In this document: positions 26,342 to 34,449 of the stretch, piece after piece | Position numbering within the stretch: position 1 is the first letter of the stretch | How the letters are laid out: every line of letters begins with the position of its first letter | NCBI GenBank assembly: GCA_934373235.1 | Contig: CAKROW010000022.1 | Span: 1 to 35,954 of the forward strand | DNA from: an uncultured Blautia sp. | GTDB lineage: Bacteria > Bacillota > Clostridia > Lachnospirales > Lachnospiraceae | DNA: 35,954 bases | Reading direction: 5' to 3' | The notes under the pieces: model-generated | Database searches by the model: none | Told to the model about the DNA's origin: nothing | Seen by the model: only the letters and a program-made list of their open reading frames with translations | Translations under genes and position numbers: made by a program

Positions 26342-27922
26342 TCAGTCTTCCTTGGCTCCGTCCAGGGTGGCGATCCGCTCCTCATCCGGGAAGCCCTTCT
26401 CTGCAGCACCGGCTTTGTATACGCTTACCTTCACCGTATAGATCCGGTCAGCCTGCTTACGGTCATCCAGTCCATTATAATCCAGCACCTTTTTGGCTCC
26501 GGAGCCGGTGATCTTCCGCTCGTTTACCCCCTTGCCGCTCACAGCCTGGTAGGTAAGCTTCATCTGGCTGATCCCCGGCCGTGAAAGAACCTGATCCATA
26601 TCGCTGATATTATAATCCAGATTTGTGCGAAGCTTAGTCTGTGCCTTATAAAGGCTGGGGTTTGTGTTCCAGTTGCTCTTACCCATGGCAGACGGTGTCT
26701 CCCTTACAGTCAGCGACATACGGTATGCATTTTCCTGGGCTGTGGTGGGAGTTCCTTCTGCATCATCTCTCTGCTTGGTCACATAGAGCTGTACCGGATA
26801 ATTGGCTGTATTATCAATGACAATTTCATCCAGAGGTGAAACACTGCTTTTGGACTCATAGTTTGGATAGTAAAAAACATAAATGTTCTTTAGCTCCGAG
26901 CCTGCCTCTGAACTGTAAAAAGGAACATAGGCACTTCGGTAAGTACAGAAGCAGTCCCTGATCTTCTCATCTGTTGTAAGGGATTTTCCCCTGCAGGGAC
27001 AGATACTCATCCGCTCGTAGGTGGAACCGCCTTTTTTTACATAATTATAAGCACTTAAGGTATATCTCGCCTCTGCCTTGATGGTACCGCTGCTTTCCTC
27101 GATCCGGATATAGAGGGTTCTCTTGGTTCCTGTATATACATCATCCTCATTAAGCTTCTGTGGTGCCTCACCATCTTCTTTTCCGCCTGTTTGCGCCTCT
27201 GCATACAGCTTGTTGGCATATTCCAGTTGTCCGGTGGTGATCTCTTTCATGGCATTATCATCCCAGTTTTTATCCATGATAAGGAATGCATTGGTCTTGG
27301 TATCCAGCTTTGAGATATTTGGCATAAGATAATCGTTCCTGCCATACTCATTGTTGGTTACAGTCTTCTTTTTGTATCCGGAAGTTTTGCTTCCGTCAAA
27401 CTCCACCAGAGTATCAAAGCTTTCATGATAGTTCTCTACATCTGTCAGCTCAAAATAGTATTTTGACGCATTTTCCCCGCTTTCCCTGGGATTAAAGGTA
27501 TAGGTTTTTCCATTATCTGTGGAGATCACCGAGGCAGTTACCTTTGAGGTGTCCTCCCCGTCAGAAGCTTTGTAGATCCTTACCTGTTTGTATCCGTCCT
27601 GATCTTTGACCACTTCCTGTATTCCAAGGCTTCCGTCTCTGATCCTGTTAAGCTGGGAGTCCAGAAAACTGAGCCTTGCCTTTCCGGTGGTGGAATCTAC
27701 CGGATAATTGAAGGCAAGGGATACATCCCCGAAATCCTTGGACTTGATCTCCTCCATGATATTCTGTGCCACTGTGGTGGCCTCCAGATATAGATTTGAT
27801 TTTCGGTTTATGATTCCCGATGTGACAAATCCCCGAAAAAGAACAATGGCAGCAATGGAAAAAATGCTTACTGCCACAATGACTTCGATCAGCGTCATAC
27901 CGGAATCCTTCTTTTTTTTCAC
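26342..27922 (-). CDS. Large minor pilin (PilV/GspI-like), GTG start
   Basis: A 526-aa prepilin starting with GTG at 27922, 5 nt after AGGTGAT. The very short leader MKKKKDSG precedes MTLIEVIVAVSIFSIAAIVLF, with Glu at +5 and Met at +1. The following stretch (NLYLEATTVAQNIMEEIKS) is the hallmark of PilV/GspI proteins. The usual size is 120-200 aa, so about 350 extra residues are present. An unusual Cys-rich insertion, CPCRGKSL...DCFCTY (about 306-326), gives two C-x-C pairs in a protein otherwise poor in Cys; it could bind metal or form disulfides outside the cell. It lies 71 bp after pilO, behind a hairpin, and 16 bp before the PilX-like gene. Role inferred: part of the tip-initiation complex. 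Confidence 0.84.
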   Translation of the reverse strand: MKKKKDSGMTLIEVIVAVSIFSIAAIVLFRGFVTSGIINRKSNLYLEATTVAQNIMEEIKSKDFGDVSLAFNYPVDSTTGKARLSFLDSQLNRIRDGSLGIQEVVKDQDGYKQVRIYKASDGEDTSKVTASVISTDNGKTYTFNPRESGENASKYYFELTDVENYHESFDTLVEFDGSKTSGYKKKTVTNNEYGRNDYLMPNISKLDTKTNAFLIMDKNWDDNAMKEITTGQLEYANKLYAEAQTGGKEDGEAPQKLNEDDVYTGTKRTLYIRIEESSGTIKAEARYTLSAYNYVKKGGSTYERMSICPCRGKSLTTDEKIRDCFCTYRSAYVPFYSSEAGSELKNIYVFYYPNYESKSSVSPLDEIVIDNTANYPVQLYVTKQRDDAEGTPTTAQENAYRMSLTVRETPSAMGKSNWNTNPSLYKAQTKLRTNLDYNISDMDQVLSRPGISQMKLTYQAVSGKGVNERKITGSGAKKVLDYNGLDDRKQADRIYTVKVSVYKAGAAEKGFPDEERIATLDGAKED

Positions 27923-27951
27923 TGTTTATCACCTGTTCCCTAATACACAGA

Positions 27952-27982
27952 TAGAGGGGCCTTATGATTTTCCTCCCCTCTA
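27952..27982 (-). promoter_or_regulatory. Intercistronic hairpin between pilO and the first minor pilin gene
   Basis: TAGAGGGG / CCCCTCTA form a perfect 8-bp stem with a 15-nt loop, with no T tract after it. It is more likely an mRNA stability or processing element than a terminator. Confidence 0.5.
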
Positions 27983-27993
27983 ACTGTTTCTCT

Positions 27994-28809
27994 TTATTTA
28001 CCTGAATTTTCGATAGTGCCGAAAAGATTTCCTGTTCCGTGTGCCACACTGCCTGCATCCGGCTCTGTATAGCTGTTGGTGGTTCCTGTCATGGAAAACA
28101 GGTTCACAGTTAAAGTCCCCGTAAGGTTCCCTGTGGTGGCGTCAAAAGATGCATTGATATTGTCCACAGTTGTCCGTCCTTTCTGGGACGCAAGATAATC
28201 CACCAGCTCCTTAAGGCTTGCATAGGTGCCTGTAAACTGCATGGTATCCTGGGTCCTGTAGAGGACCGGGGTTGAATCAGCCACATTTTCGCTGTTTACA
28301 GCAGCATCCACTGCTTCCTGCTGTTTTTCTTCCGCTTCGGAATCAACACCTTCGATCTCATCGATCTGTTTCTGGGTCTGTGCGTTATTCTGTTCAGACA
28401 GGGTCTGCTGTCTGGCTTCCACATCCTCCTGTGTGCTTCCGTCCATTGACGCTACAAATTCCCGGACCCCAAGACTTACATTGGAAAACTGCATATCCAG
28501 GGAGTTTTCCATGTTGTTGGCAAGGACGATGCCGTCCTCCTCCCTTACATCTGCCGGAAATTCCGCAGTATACTCATCCAGCTTTTCCTGGATGGACTGT
28601 GTTTCTTCTATATAGAAATCCTTCTTCTGTGCCATGGCAAGAAGGTTATCAAGATGCTCCCGGACCGGCACGCTCTGGGCCTGTAAGGCCTCCGCTTTTT
28701 TCATCTGTGGCTGATATCCCAGGAAATATCCCAGGGCAAAGAACACCAGGCCGAAAAACATCAGCAATATTTTTTTATCACGCATGGAAATATCAAGATT
28801 CAAGTTCAT
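27994..28809 (-). CDS. pilO: Type IV pilus assembly protein PilO
   Basis: A 271-aa bitopic membrane protein: short cytoplasmic N-terminus MNLNLDISMRDKK, one membrane helix (about 14-31, ILLMFFGLVFFALGYFLGY), a coiled-coil stretch (about 35-80) and an extracytoplasmic ferredoxin-like part (about 180-260, TGTYASLKELVDYLASQKG). These fit PilO, which pairs with PilN to form the alignment scaffold between motor and pilus. A Gln/Glu-rich insertion (about 125-175, QTLSEQNNAQTQKQIDEIEG) lengthens the protein beyond the usual 200-220 aa. GGAGG sits 7 nt before the ATG and directly after the stop codon of the pilM-pilN gene, so the two are tightly coupled. Sequence similarity in this family is low; the order PilMN-PilO is the strongest support. 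Confidence 0.85.
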   Translation of the reverse strand: MNLNLDISMRDKKILLMFFGLVFFALGYFLGYQPQMKKAEALQAQSVPVREHLDNLLAMAQKKDFYIEETQSIQEKLDEYTAEFPADVREEDGIVLANNMENSLDMQFSNVSLGVREFVASMDGSTQEDVEARQQTLSEQNNAQTQKQIDEIEGVDSEAEEKQQEAVDAAVNSENVADSTPVLYRTQDTMQFTGTYASLKELVDYLASQKGRTTVDNINASFDATTGNLTGTLTVNLFSMTGTTNSYTEPDAGSVAHGTGNLFGTIENSGK

Positions 28810-28821
28810 AATACTGCCTCC

Positions 28822-30525
28822 TTACTGCTGGCTCTCATCCATGGTTGCCGGATCTGCATAGGTACAGGTCACAGTCATGGTCACACTTCCGTCCTCGCTC
28901 TGGTCAAGGCCTGTAGTAGTCACAGTTGCCAGACTTTCAAAGGTACGGAGCTGGATCAGGGTATCTGCTGCCTCTGTTTTGCCGGAGACACGCATGGAAA
29001 AGCTGACTTCCGTTCCTGTTGAGCTGAAATTCTCAATGGTGATATCCGAAGGCATTTTTTCCTCCATCTCCTCAAGGAAATTTCTCAGTTCCTCATTGGG
29101 GGTATTGGTATAATGATACATATTTTCGTAATTTTCGTACTGATTTTTTGCTGCTGTGTAGGTATTGAATATCTCCTCAATGGAGCTTTCCTCCGACACC
29201 CTGCGGTTCAGATACTCCAGGTTCCTTTCCTGGTAGATCTTATTGGCAAAACCTGCGGCTGTCAGCGCAATACCTGCCACTGCTCCCACACCGAACACAA
29301 GGAAGGCACCACTTAAGGTTTCCTTCTCCTTTTTCTTCTTCCGGCTGGTTTTTTCCATAAGGTTTACGCCGGATCTGCCGGGGGCAAGGATGGCCACATA
29401 GAGGAAAAGATCCTCATTCTCCCTTTTTTCCGGGAGCTCATAATTCTCAAGCTCACGGATACGGTGCACGCCCTGGCCAAGCTCATGGGTCAGAAGTGCC
29501 ATCACACCTCGGATCTGGCCGCCGATACCACAGCAATAAATGGAGTCAAATACAGCTCCCGCATGTCTGGAAATATAGTAATCCATGATCCTGGAAATGT
29601 TTCCGATCAGATAACGAAGACTCTCTGTAACCTCTGCCTTTGCCTCAAAAAGCTCTCTCGACTCCTGATCACCTTCCTGGATCTCACCGGATTCCGACAC
29701 ATCCAGTGCATCAAAAAAGCATCTCTGACGAAACAATACTTCCAGTGCTTCATCTGCATCCAGACGTTCTCCGAAAACAGGAAATGCACGGACTGCATCC
29801 ACTGCGGAATCCATACCATAATTGATATTTCTCTGCAATGCCAGCTCTCCGTTGTGGATGATGGTGATGCTGCTGAAGCCAAGCTCGATCTTTATCAGCA
29901 TATGGGTGCCCTTTCCAAAAGCCCCACGCACAGAATGATAGATACTGTCACCTGTATAATTGATGCCGATCATGGTAAGACCTGCATTTTCCGCAAACTC
30001 CTGATAAGCAGTGGAAATGGACTTCGGTGACGCATAGACCATCAGATGATACTGGCGCGTTTCCTCGTTTTTGCCACTGTTTTCTTCTGTTTCGGGAATA
30101 TCTGCGTTGTCTTCCTTCTGGTTTTTCTTTGTCTTTTTTGTTTCCGGGGCTTTGCCCTCAATATCTATGACACTGTAGGAAAGAACATACTTCGTGGTAT
30201 CAATGGGAAAATAATCTGTGGCATTGGCCTCGATAATACTCTGTATCCTGCTTCTTTTTACATAGGGGATACGTACTTCCCTGCTGGCGATCCTGGTGGA
30301 ACCAACAACAAAAAATACTTTTTTTGTACGGATATTGTTCCGTGCCAGCTCTTTTTTGAGGATATCTGCCAGAGTATTGGTGTCACGGATCTGTCCGTCC
30401 TCCACACTTCCCTGAGGAACATGAATACAGAAGCAGTGCCGTATCCTGTTTTTCCGTCTGCTTTCTTCCACCTCTGCCACACGAAGCTGTGAGGCTTCTA
30501 CCTCTATACTTAAAAATCGCGCCAT
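28822..30525 (-). CDS. pilM: Fused PilM-PilN pilus assembly protein
   Basis: A 567-aa protein from ATG 30525; GGAGGA lies 8 nt upstream, whereas the longer frame at 30546 contains that site inside it. The first part (1-390) is PilM-like, with an actin-type ATPase fold: FLSIEVEASQLRVAEV, KVFFVVGSTRIASREVRIP, IIEANATDYFPID and IKIELGFSSITIIHNGEL. It carries a Lys/Glu-rich insertion (about 122-155). After a basic stretch (TSRKKKKEKE) comes one membrane helix (about 404-426), a coiled coil, and a PilN-like extracytoplasmic domain (about 470-560, MPSDITIENFSS). PilM normally binds the short cytoplasmic tail of PilN, so fusion makes that contact permanent. I recall fused PilMN in Clostridioides difficile, but have not verified it. 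Two hairpins precede the gene. Confidence 0.88.
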   Translation of the reverse strand: MARFLSIEVEASQLRVAEVEESRRKNRIRHCFCIHVPQGSVEDGQIRDTNTLADILKKELARNNIRTKKVFFVVGSTRIASREVRIPYVKRSRIQSIIEANATDYFPIDTTKYVLSYSVIDIEGKAPETKKTKKNQKEDNADIPETEENSGKNEETRQYHLMVYASPKSISTAYQEFAENAGLTMIGINYTGDSIYHSVRGAFGKGTHMLIKIELGFSSITIIHNGELALQRNINYGMDSAVDAVRAFPVFGERLDADEALEVLFRQRCFFDALDVSESGEIQEGDQESRELFEAKAEVTESLRYLIGNISRIMDYYISRHAGAVFDSIYCCGIGGQIRGVMALLTHELGQGVHRIRELENYELPEKRENEDLFLYVAILAPGRSGVNLMEKTSRKKKKEKETLSGAFLVFGVGAVAGIALTAAGFANKIYQERNLEYLNRRVSEESSIEEIFNTYTAAKNQYENYENMYHYTNTPNEELRNFLEEMEEKMPSDITIENFSSTGTEVSFSMRVSGKTEAADTLIQLRTFESLATVTTTGLDQSEDGSVTMTVTCTYADPATMDESQQ

Positions 30526-30568
30526 TTTATCTGTTCCTCCAAACATTTTTCCTGTGTTTTTTCAGATG

Positions 30569-30612
30569 CAAAAATACATTTACAGATTTTCTTTATGGAA
30601 AATGTATTTTTG
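30569..30612 (-). promoter_or_regulatory. AT-rich hairpin upstream of pilM-pilN
   Basis: CAAAAATACATTT and AAATGTATTTTTG pair perfectly over 13 bp with an 18-nt loop. The T-rich arm could act as a weak attenuator. It sits in the 110-bp gap after pilD. Confidence 0.45.
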
Positions 30613-30613
30613 T

Positions 30614-30634
30614 AACTGAAAAATCATTTCAGTT
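30614..30634 (-). promoter_or_regulatory. Small hairpin just after pilD
   Basis: AACTGAAA / TTTCAGTT is a perfect 8-bp stem with a 5-nt loop, starting 1 nt after the pilD stop codon and adjoining the AT-rich hairpin. No T tract of its own is seen. Confidence 0.45.
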
Positions 30635-30635
30635 A

Positions 30636-31400
30636 TCAGATCCCGAGACATCCAAGATACCATCCGATCCACTGTTCTCCCCACAAAGCCGCAAGAAAGA
30701 TCCCCACAGACAGATAGGGACCCATGGCAAGGACATGACCTGCACCTTTTACTCTGATCCTGATCAGGTGGATAACAGAGCCTATGATACATCCCAGTAG
30801 GAATGCCAGAATGATCTTCTGCCATCCGAGGATCAGCCCGCAGGCAAACATCAGCTTGATGTCACCGCCACCGATGGCTCTTCCGCCGCTTGCCACATAC
30901 AAAATGCCCAAAAATCCGCTGACACAGACCATCCCCACCAGATGGGAAAGAATATGCGCCGGATCCAGAACTGTTGCAGCAATGCCCAGGATAAACAGAA
31001 ATACATTGATCCCGAAAGGGATCTCATAGGTCCGCCAGTCGATCACACTTAATACGACCAGGGCAGATGTCATGAAGCAGATGACCAGACTTCGGTAATT
31101 CAGCCCGCATACCACACAGATCAGCACATAGAGAACTCCGTTTAAGGTTTCTATAATGGGATACTGTGGGGAAATCCTGGTTTTGCAGTTGCGGCACTTA
31201 CCGCCCAGGAACAGCCAACTGAACACCGGCACCAGATCATACCATTTAAGCCTCCTCCCACAGGTCATACAGTGGGAGGGAGCTGTTACAATGGATTCAT
31301 GAAGGGGAATCCGGTAGATACACACATTTAAAAAACTACCGATGGTGATTCCGAATATGAAAATAATTATGTATGGGATTGAGTCTAGGAAAAGGAGCAT
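30636..31400 (-). CDS. pilD: Prepilin peptidase / N-methyltransferase
   Basis: A 254-aa polytopic membrane aspartic protease (A24 family) that cuts prepilin leaders after Gly and methylates the new N-terminus. Visible: the methyltransferase-associated N-terminal domain with FGITIGSFLNVCIYRIP (16-32) and the zinc-binding cysteines C44, C47, C69 and C72, plus both catalytic Asp residues, D121 in VIDWRTYEIP and D180 in GGGDIKLM. Length and topology are normal, so both activities are probably intact. It would process the five prepilins encoded in this locus. The ATG at 31400 is preceded by AGAAAGGAA, with a run of seven C between the ribosome binding site and the start. It lies 44 bp after the pilin gene, without a terminator between. 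Confidence 0.95.
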   Translation of the reverse strand: MLLFLDSIPYIIIFIFGITIGSFLNVCIYRIPLHESIVTAPSHCMTCGRRLKWYDLVPVFSWLFLGGKCRNCKTRISPQYPIIETLNGVLYVLICVVCGLNYRSLVICFMTSALVVLSVIDWRTYEIPFGINVFLFILGIAATVLDPAHILSHLVGMVCVSGFLGILYVASGGRAIGGGDIKLMFACGLILGWQKIILAFLLGCIIGSVIHLIRIRVKGAGHVLAMGPYLSVGIFLAALWGEQWIGWYLGCLGI

Positions 31401-31444
31401 AGGGGGGGATTCCTTTCTAAATGTGTAAATAATTCTGATTAAAT

Positions 31445-31939
31445 TTACTCTTCAGTGCCCTTTGCCATATATTTTGCAAACTTATTGTTCTCAGAATCAT
31501 CATCACCAGTTTTATATGCTACACTTGTTCCGCCGTCAGCTTTAACAGTCACAGTTGCAATAACATTAGCTTTTCCACCAGTTTTACTCCATTTTTTGGA
31601 TTTTGTTCCTGTACTTTCCCACTTCGGAATAGCATCATCTATTGCAGTTTTGAAATTTGTATCTGCATCTGTGGTTGATATTGTAGTAGCAGTATCTCCG
31701 ATTGTAATTACATAATCGCCTGCTGTAAGATCATTAGCTGGATCTGCCGCATAAACTTTAACGACTTTTACAAGCTCATCCATATTGGACGCATCTGCTG
31801 CTTTTCTTGATTTCTCAACATACTTTGTATACTGCGGAGCAAGGATACCTACCAGAATTGCAAGGATTGCAATTACGATAACAAGCTCTACCAGTGAGAA
31901 ACCTTTGTTATTTTTCTTTTTGTTTAAAAACTTAAACAT
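31445..31939 (-). CDS. pilA: Major type IV pilin
   Basis: A 164-aa prepilin from ATG 31939, with AAGGAGAG about 9 nt upstream; the longer frame from 31960 would include this site. The leader MFKFLNKKKNNKG (13 aa) precedes FSLVELVIVIAILAILVGILAPQYTKYVEKSRKAAD, a textbook class III signal and pilin helix with Glu at +5; the mature chain would be 151 aa. The C-terminal domain is small, rich in Thr, Asp and Lys, and has no Cys, so there is no disulfide D-loop as in many Gram-negative pilins. It is the smallest prepilin here, lies behind the pilus motor genes, and has a larger upstream gap (155 bp) with a candidate promoter, all fitting the abundant structural subunit. Confidence 0.92.
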   Translation of the reverse strand: MFKFLNKKKNNKGFSLVELVIVIAILAILVGILAPQYTKYVEKSRKAADASNMDELVKVVKVYAADPANDLTAGDYVITIGDTATTISTTDADTNFKTAIDDAIPKWESTGTKSKKWSKTGGKANVIATVTVKADGGTSVAYKTGDDDSENNKFAKYMAKGTEE

Positions 31940-31976
31940 GTTACATCTCTCCTTTTTCATCTCTCATTGATTCTCT

Positions 31977-32010
31977 ATGATAACACAGTCCCCTATGCAG
32001 CCTGTGTATC
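31977..32010 (-). promoter_or_regulatory. Candidate pilin promoter with overlapping inverted repeat
   Basis: On the minus strand an extended -10 (TGTTATCAT; TATCAT at 31977-31982) lies about 37 bp before the pilin ATG, with no good -35. An imperfect inverted repeat, GATACACAG (32002-32010) and CTGTGTTATC (31979-31988), overlaps this -10 and could be an operator. This is the only large gap (155 bp) in the locus and the likely site of an extra pilin promoter. Confidence 0.4.
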
Positions 32011-32094
32011 AAACATCTCTTACAGAAACTTTTAACGCGGTTCCCAATCGCACAGGCCGGAACGGAGATATTTTCCATCCGGTTTTTTATAAAT

Positions 32095-33309
32095 TTACAG
32101 GTTATCTAGGCCACTGTACATGGCGCCGATCGGTGAGACCACTGCAATAACTATGGTCCCGATAATAAGAGCCATAAACACAATGATCAGAGGTTCCATG
32201 GCTGCCAGCACGCTCTGGGTGGTCATCTCCACCTCTTCGTCGTAATAATCTGCCAGCTTTTCCAGCATGGATTCCAGATTACCGGTTTCCTCTCCAATCC
32301 CGGTCATATGATATACCATAGGAGGGAAGATCCCTGCTGCCTCCAGAGGTTCTGACATGGGAATACCCTTCATCACCGCCTGCCGTACATCCATAAGGGC
32401 ATTGGTATAATGAATATTCCGCACTACCCTGGAAGCAGTTTCCAGACAATCTATAGTAGGAATACCCGCTGCCAGAAGTGTACTTACAGTTCTTGAGAAC
32501 TCCGCGCAGGCAGTCTTAATTGTCAGTTTGCCGAAAAGAGGCATTTTCATCTTGATCCGGTCAATGGTAAGCCGCCCCTGGGTGGTGCGGTAAACTGCCT
32601 TATACCCGGCGATCACTGCCGCCGCAACTGCCGCGATCACGTACCAGTGGGCTGATGTCCACCGGCTCAGGTTCATCACAAACATGGTGATCCCCGGCAT
32701 CTCAATATCCAGTCCGTCAAACATATCAATAAAGATAGGAATAACATAAAGAAGCATTACCGCAATAACACCGATGGCAACCACGACCAGGATAATGGGA
32801 TAGATCGTAGCCTTCTTAATGGTAGCCTTCAGCTTGGCTTCCTTTTCAAAATGGGTGGCCATCCTTGAAAAAGCAGTGTCCAGGCTTCCGGCTGACTCTC
32901 CTGCTTTCACCATGTTTACCAGCATCGGAGGAAAACAGTCCGGCTGGGCACCCATGGAATCAGCCAGAGTATTGCCCTTTTCCACGCTGGTAAGGACTTC
33001 CATAATGGCACGTTTCAGCCATTTATTCTCTGTCTGCTCCCCCATCATCTGCAGTGCTTCCTTCATGGGAACACCGGCTTCCATAATACTGACAAACTGA
33101 CGGCAGAATACACTTAGATCCCTGGGCTTTACCTTTTTTCCAATGGAAAAATCAATTTTTTTATCCAGAAGGCCCTGTTCTTTCACAGAAACAGGAAGCA
33201 GTCCCTGGTTTTTCAGGACCTCCAGTGCCTTCTCACGGCTTTCGGAATCGATACTGCCACGTTTTTCTTTTCCTTTTTTGTCCACTGCCACGTATGAATA
33301 GCCTGGCAT
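32095..33309 (-). CDS. pilC: Type IV pilus inner-membrane platform protein
   Basis: A 404-aa GspF/PilC protein, full length. It has a short N-terminal region (YSYVAVDKKGKEKRGSIDSESREKALEVLKNQGLLPVSV), then two repeated cytoplasmic helical domains, the first with FCRQFVSIMEAGVPMKEAL (about 68-86) and the second with EFSRTVSTLLAAGIPTIDCL (about 268-287). Three hydrophobic segments appear at about 170-192, 218-238 and 373-397. It forms the membrane platform that the motor ATPases PilB and PilT turn to add or remove pilins. ATG at 33309 follows AAAGGAATGAG. It sits 39 bp after pilT. Nothing unusual is seen. Confidence 0.95.
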   Translation of the reverse strand: MPGYSYVAVDKKGKEKRGSIDSESREKALEVLKNQGLLPVSVKEQGLLDKKIDFSIGKKVKPRDLSVFCRQFVSIMEAGVPMKEALQMMGEQTENKWLKRAIMEVLTSVEKGNTLADSMGAQPDCFPPMLVNMVKAGESAGSLDTAFSRMATHFEKEAKLKATIKKATIYPIILVVVAIGVIAVMLLYVIPIFIDMFDGLDIEMPGITMFVMNLSRWTSAHWYVIAAVAAAVIAGYKAVYRTTQGRLTIDRIKMKMPLFGKLTIKTACAEFSRTVSTLLAAGIPTIDCLETASRVVRNIHYTNALMDVRQAVMKGIPMSEPLEAAGIFPPMVYHMTGIGEETGNLESMLEKLADYYDEEVEMTTQSVLAAMEPLIIVFMALIIGTIVIAVVSPIGAMYSGLDNL

Positions 33310-33348
33310 TGTCTCATTCCTTTCTCTTTATAGTTACAGGATCCCCTG

Positions 33349-34422
33349 TCAGAAATCCGGAAGATCAAAGGTCACTTTTTTGTTCATGGATACCGGATCC
33401 TGAGCATAGGTTACAGTCTGGTCTGCATCAATGACCTTCCTCATATACAGGTCATAAAGAGCATCATCCATGGTCTGCATACCCATTCTTTTGCTGGTCT
33501 GCATAATGGACGGGATCTGGTAGGTCTTGCCCTCACGGATCAGGTTCCGGATTGCATTGTTTGCAAAAAGCACCTCCAGTGCTGCCACACGACCGCTCCC
33601 GTCTGCTCTTTTAAGAAGCTGCTGGGATACGATACATTCCAGCACAGATGCAAGCTGGATACGGATCTGCTGCTGCTGATCCGGCGGAAATACATCAATG
33701 ATACGGTCAATGGTCTGGTTTGCCCCGATGGTATGTAAGGTGGAGAACACCAGGTGGCCTGTCTCTGCCGCAGTGATCGCGGTGGAAATAGTTTCCAGAT
33801 CCCGCATCTCTCCTACCAGGATCACATCCGGGTCCTCTCGAAGAGCAGCCCTTAAAGCCTGTCCGTAATCTGTGGAATCGCTTCCGATCTCCCTCTGGTT
33901 CACAATGGATCTGTCATGTCTGTGAAGATACTCGATCGGGTCTTCCAGAGTAATGATATGGTATGGATATGTACGGTTGATCACATGGAGAAGGGATGCA
34001 AGGGTGGTGGATTTACCGCTTCCTGTAGGGCCTGTGACAAGCACCAGCCCTCTTTTTCTCGAGGTCATCTCCACTACCTCTGCCGGGATCCCGAGGTCTT
34101 CCGGTTCCGGGATATTAAAAGGCAGGCAACGCATAACCGATGCCAGGGTACCTCTCTGTTTAAATACATTGACACGGAACCTTCCCACTCCGGGAATGGC
34201 ATAGGCAAAGTCTGTCTGCCCGTTTTCCTGAAGCTCTCCTCTGTGCCTTACATCCATCAGAGGCATGAGAAGTTCCTCCATGACTTTTGGGGTAAGCCTT
34301 TCTCCTTCAATGGATTTCAGAATCCCGTCCACGCGGTATACAGGCGGCCGTCCCACTGTAAAGTGGACATCCGATGCCTTTGCGTGAATGGATTCTGCCA
34401 GGATTTCATCTAAACTGTACAT
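33349..34422 (-). CDS. pilT: Type IV pilus retraction ATPase
   Basis: A 357-aa PilT of normal length. Visible: ASDVHF (16-21) and the N-terminal PAS-like domain, Walker A GPTGSGKST (about 131-139), the Asp box with ITLEDPIEYLH (about 155), Walker B VILVGEMRD (about 197-205), a His box (HLVFSTLHT, about 220) and the C-terminal AIRNLIRE motif (about 286), which is specific for retraction ATPases. It would hydrolyse ATP in the cytoplasm to depolymerise the pilus, so this pilus should retract and could support twitching, surface pulling or DNA uptake. It lies 27 bp after pilB. GGAAGGATGG is its ribosome binding site region. Confidence 0.97.
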   Translation of the reverse strand: MYSLDEILAESIHAKASDVHFTVGRPPVYRVDGILKSIEGERLTPKVMEELLMPLMDVRHRGELQENGQTDFAYAIPGVGRFRVNVFKQRGTLASVMRCLPFNIPEPEDLGIPAEVVEMTSRKRGLVLVTGPTGSGKSTTLASLLHVINRTYPYHIITLEDPIEYLHRHDRSIVNQREIGSDSTDYGQALRAALREDPDVILVGEMRDLETISTAITAAETGHLVFSTLHTIGANQTIDRIIDVFPPDQQQQIRIQLASVLECIVSQQLLKRADGSGRVAALEVLFANNAIRNLIREGKTYQIPSIMQTSKRMGMQTMDDALYDLYMRKVIDADQTVTYAQDPVSMNKKVTFDLPDF

Positions 34423-34449
34423 GTATTTCCATCCTTCCGGAATTTTGTC

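Noticed and set aside
26326..26409. Longer start for the PilX-like gene
   Set aside because: It would overlap the end of the PilV-like gene and add a 28-residue Arg/Pro stretch before the prepilin leader; the ATG at 26325 has a good ribosome binding site.
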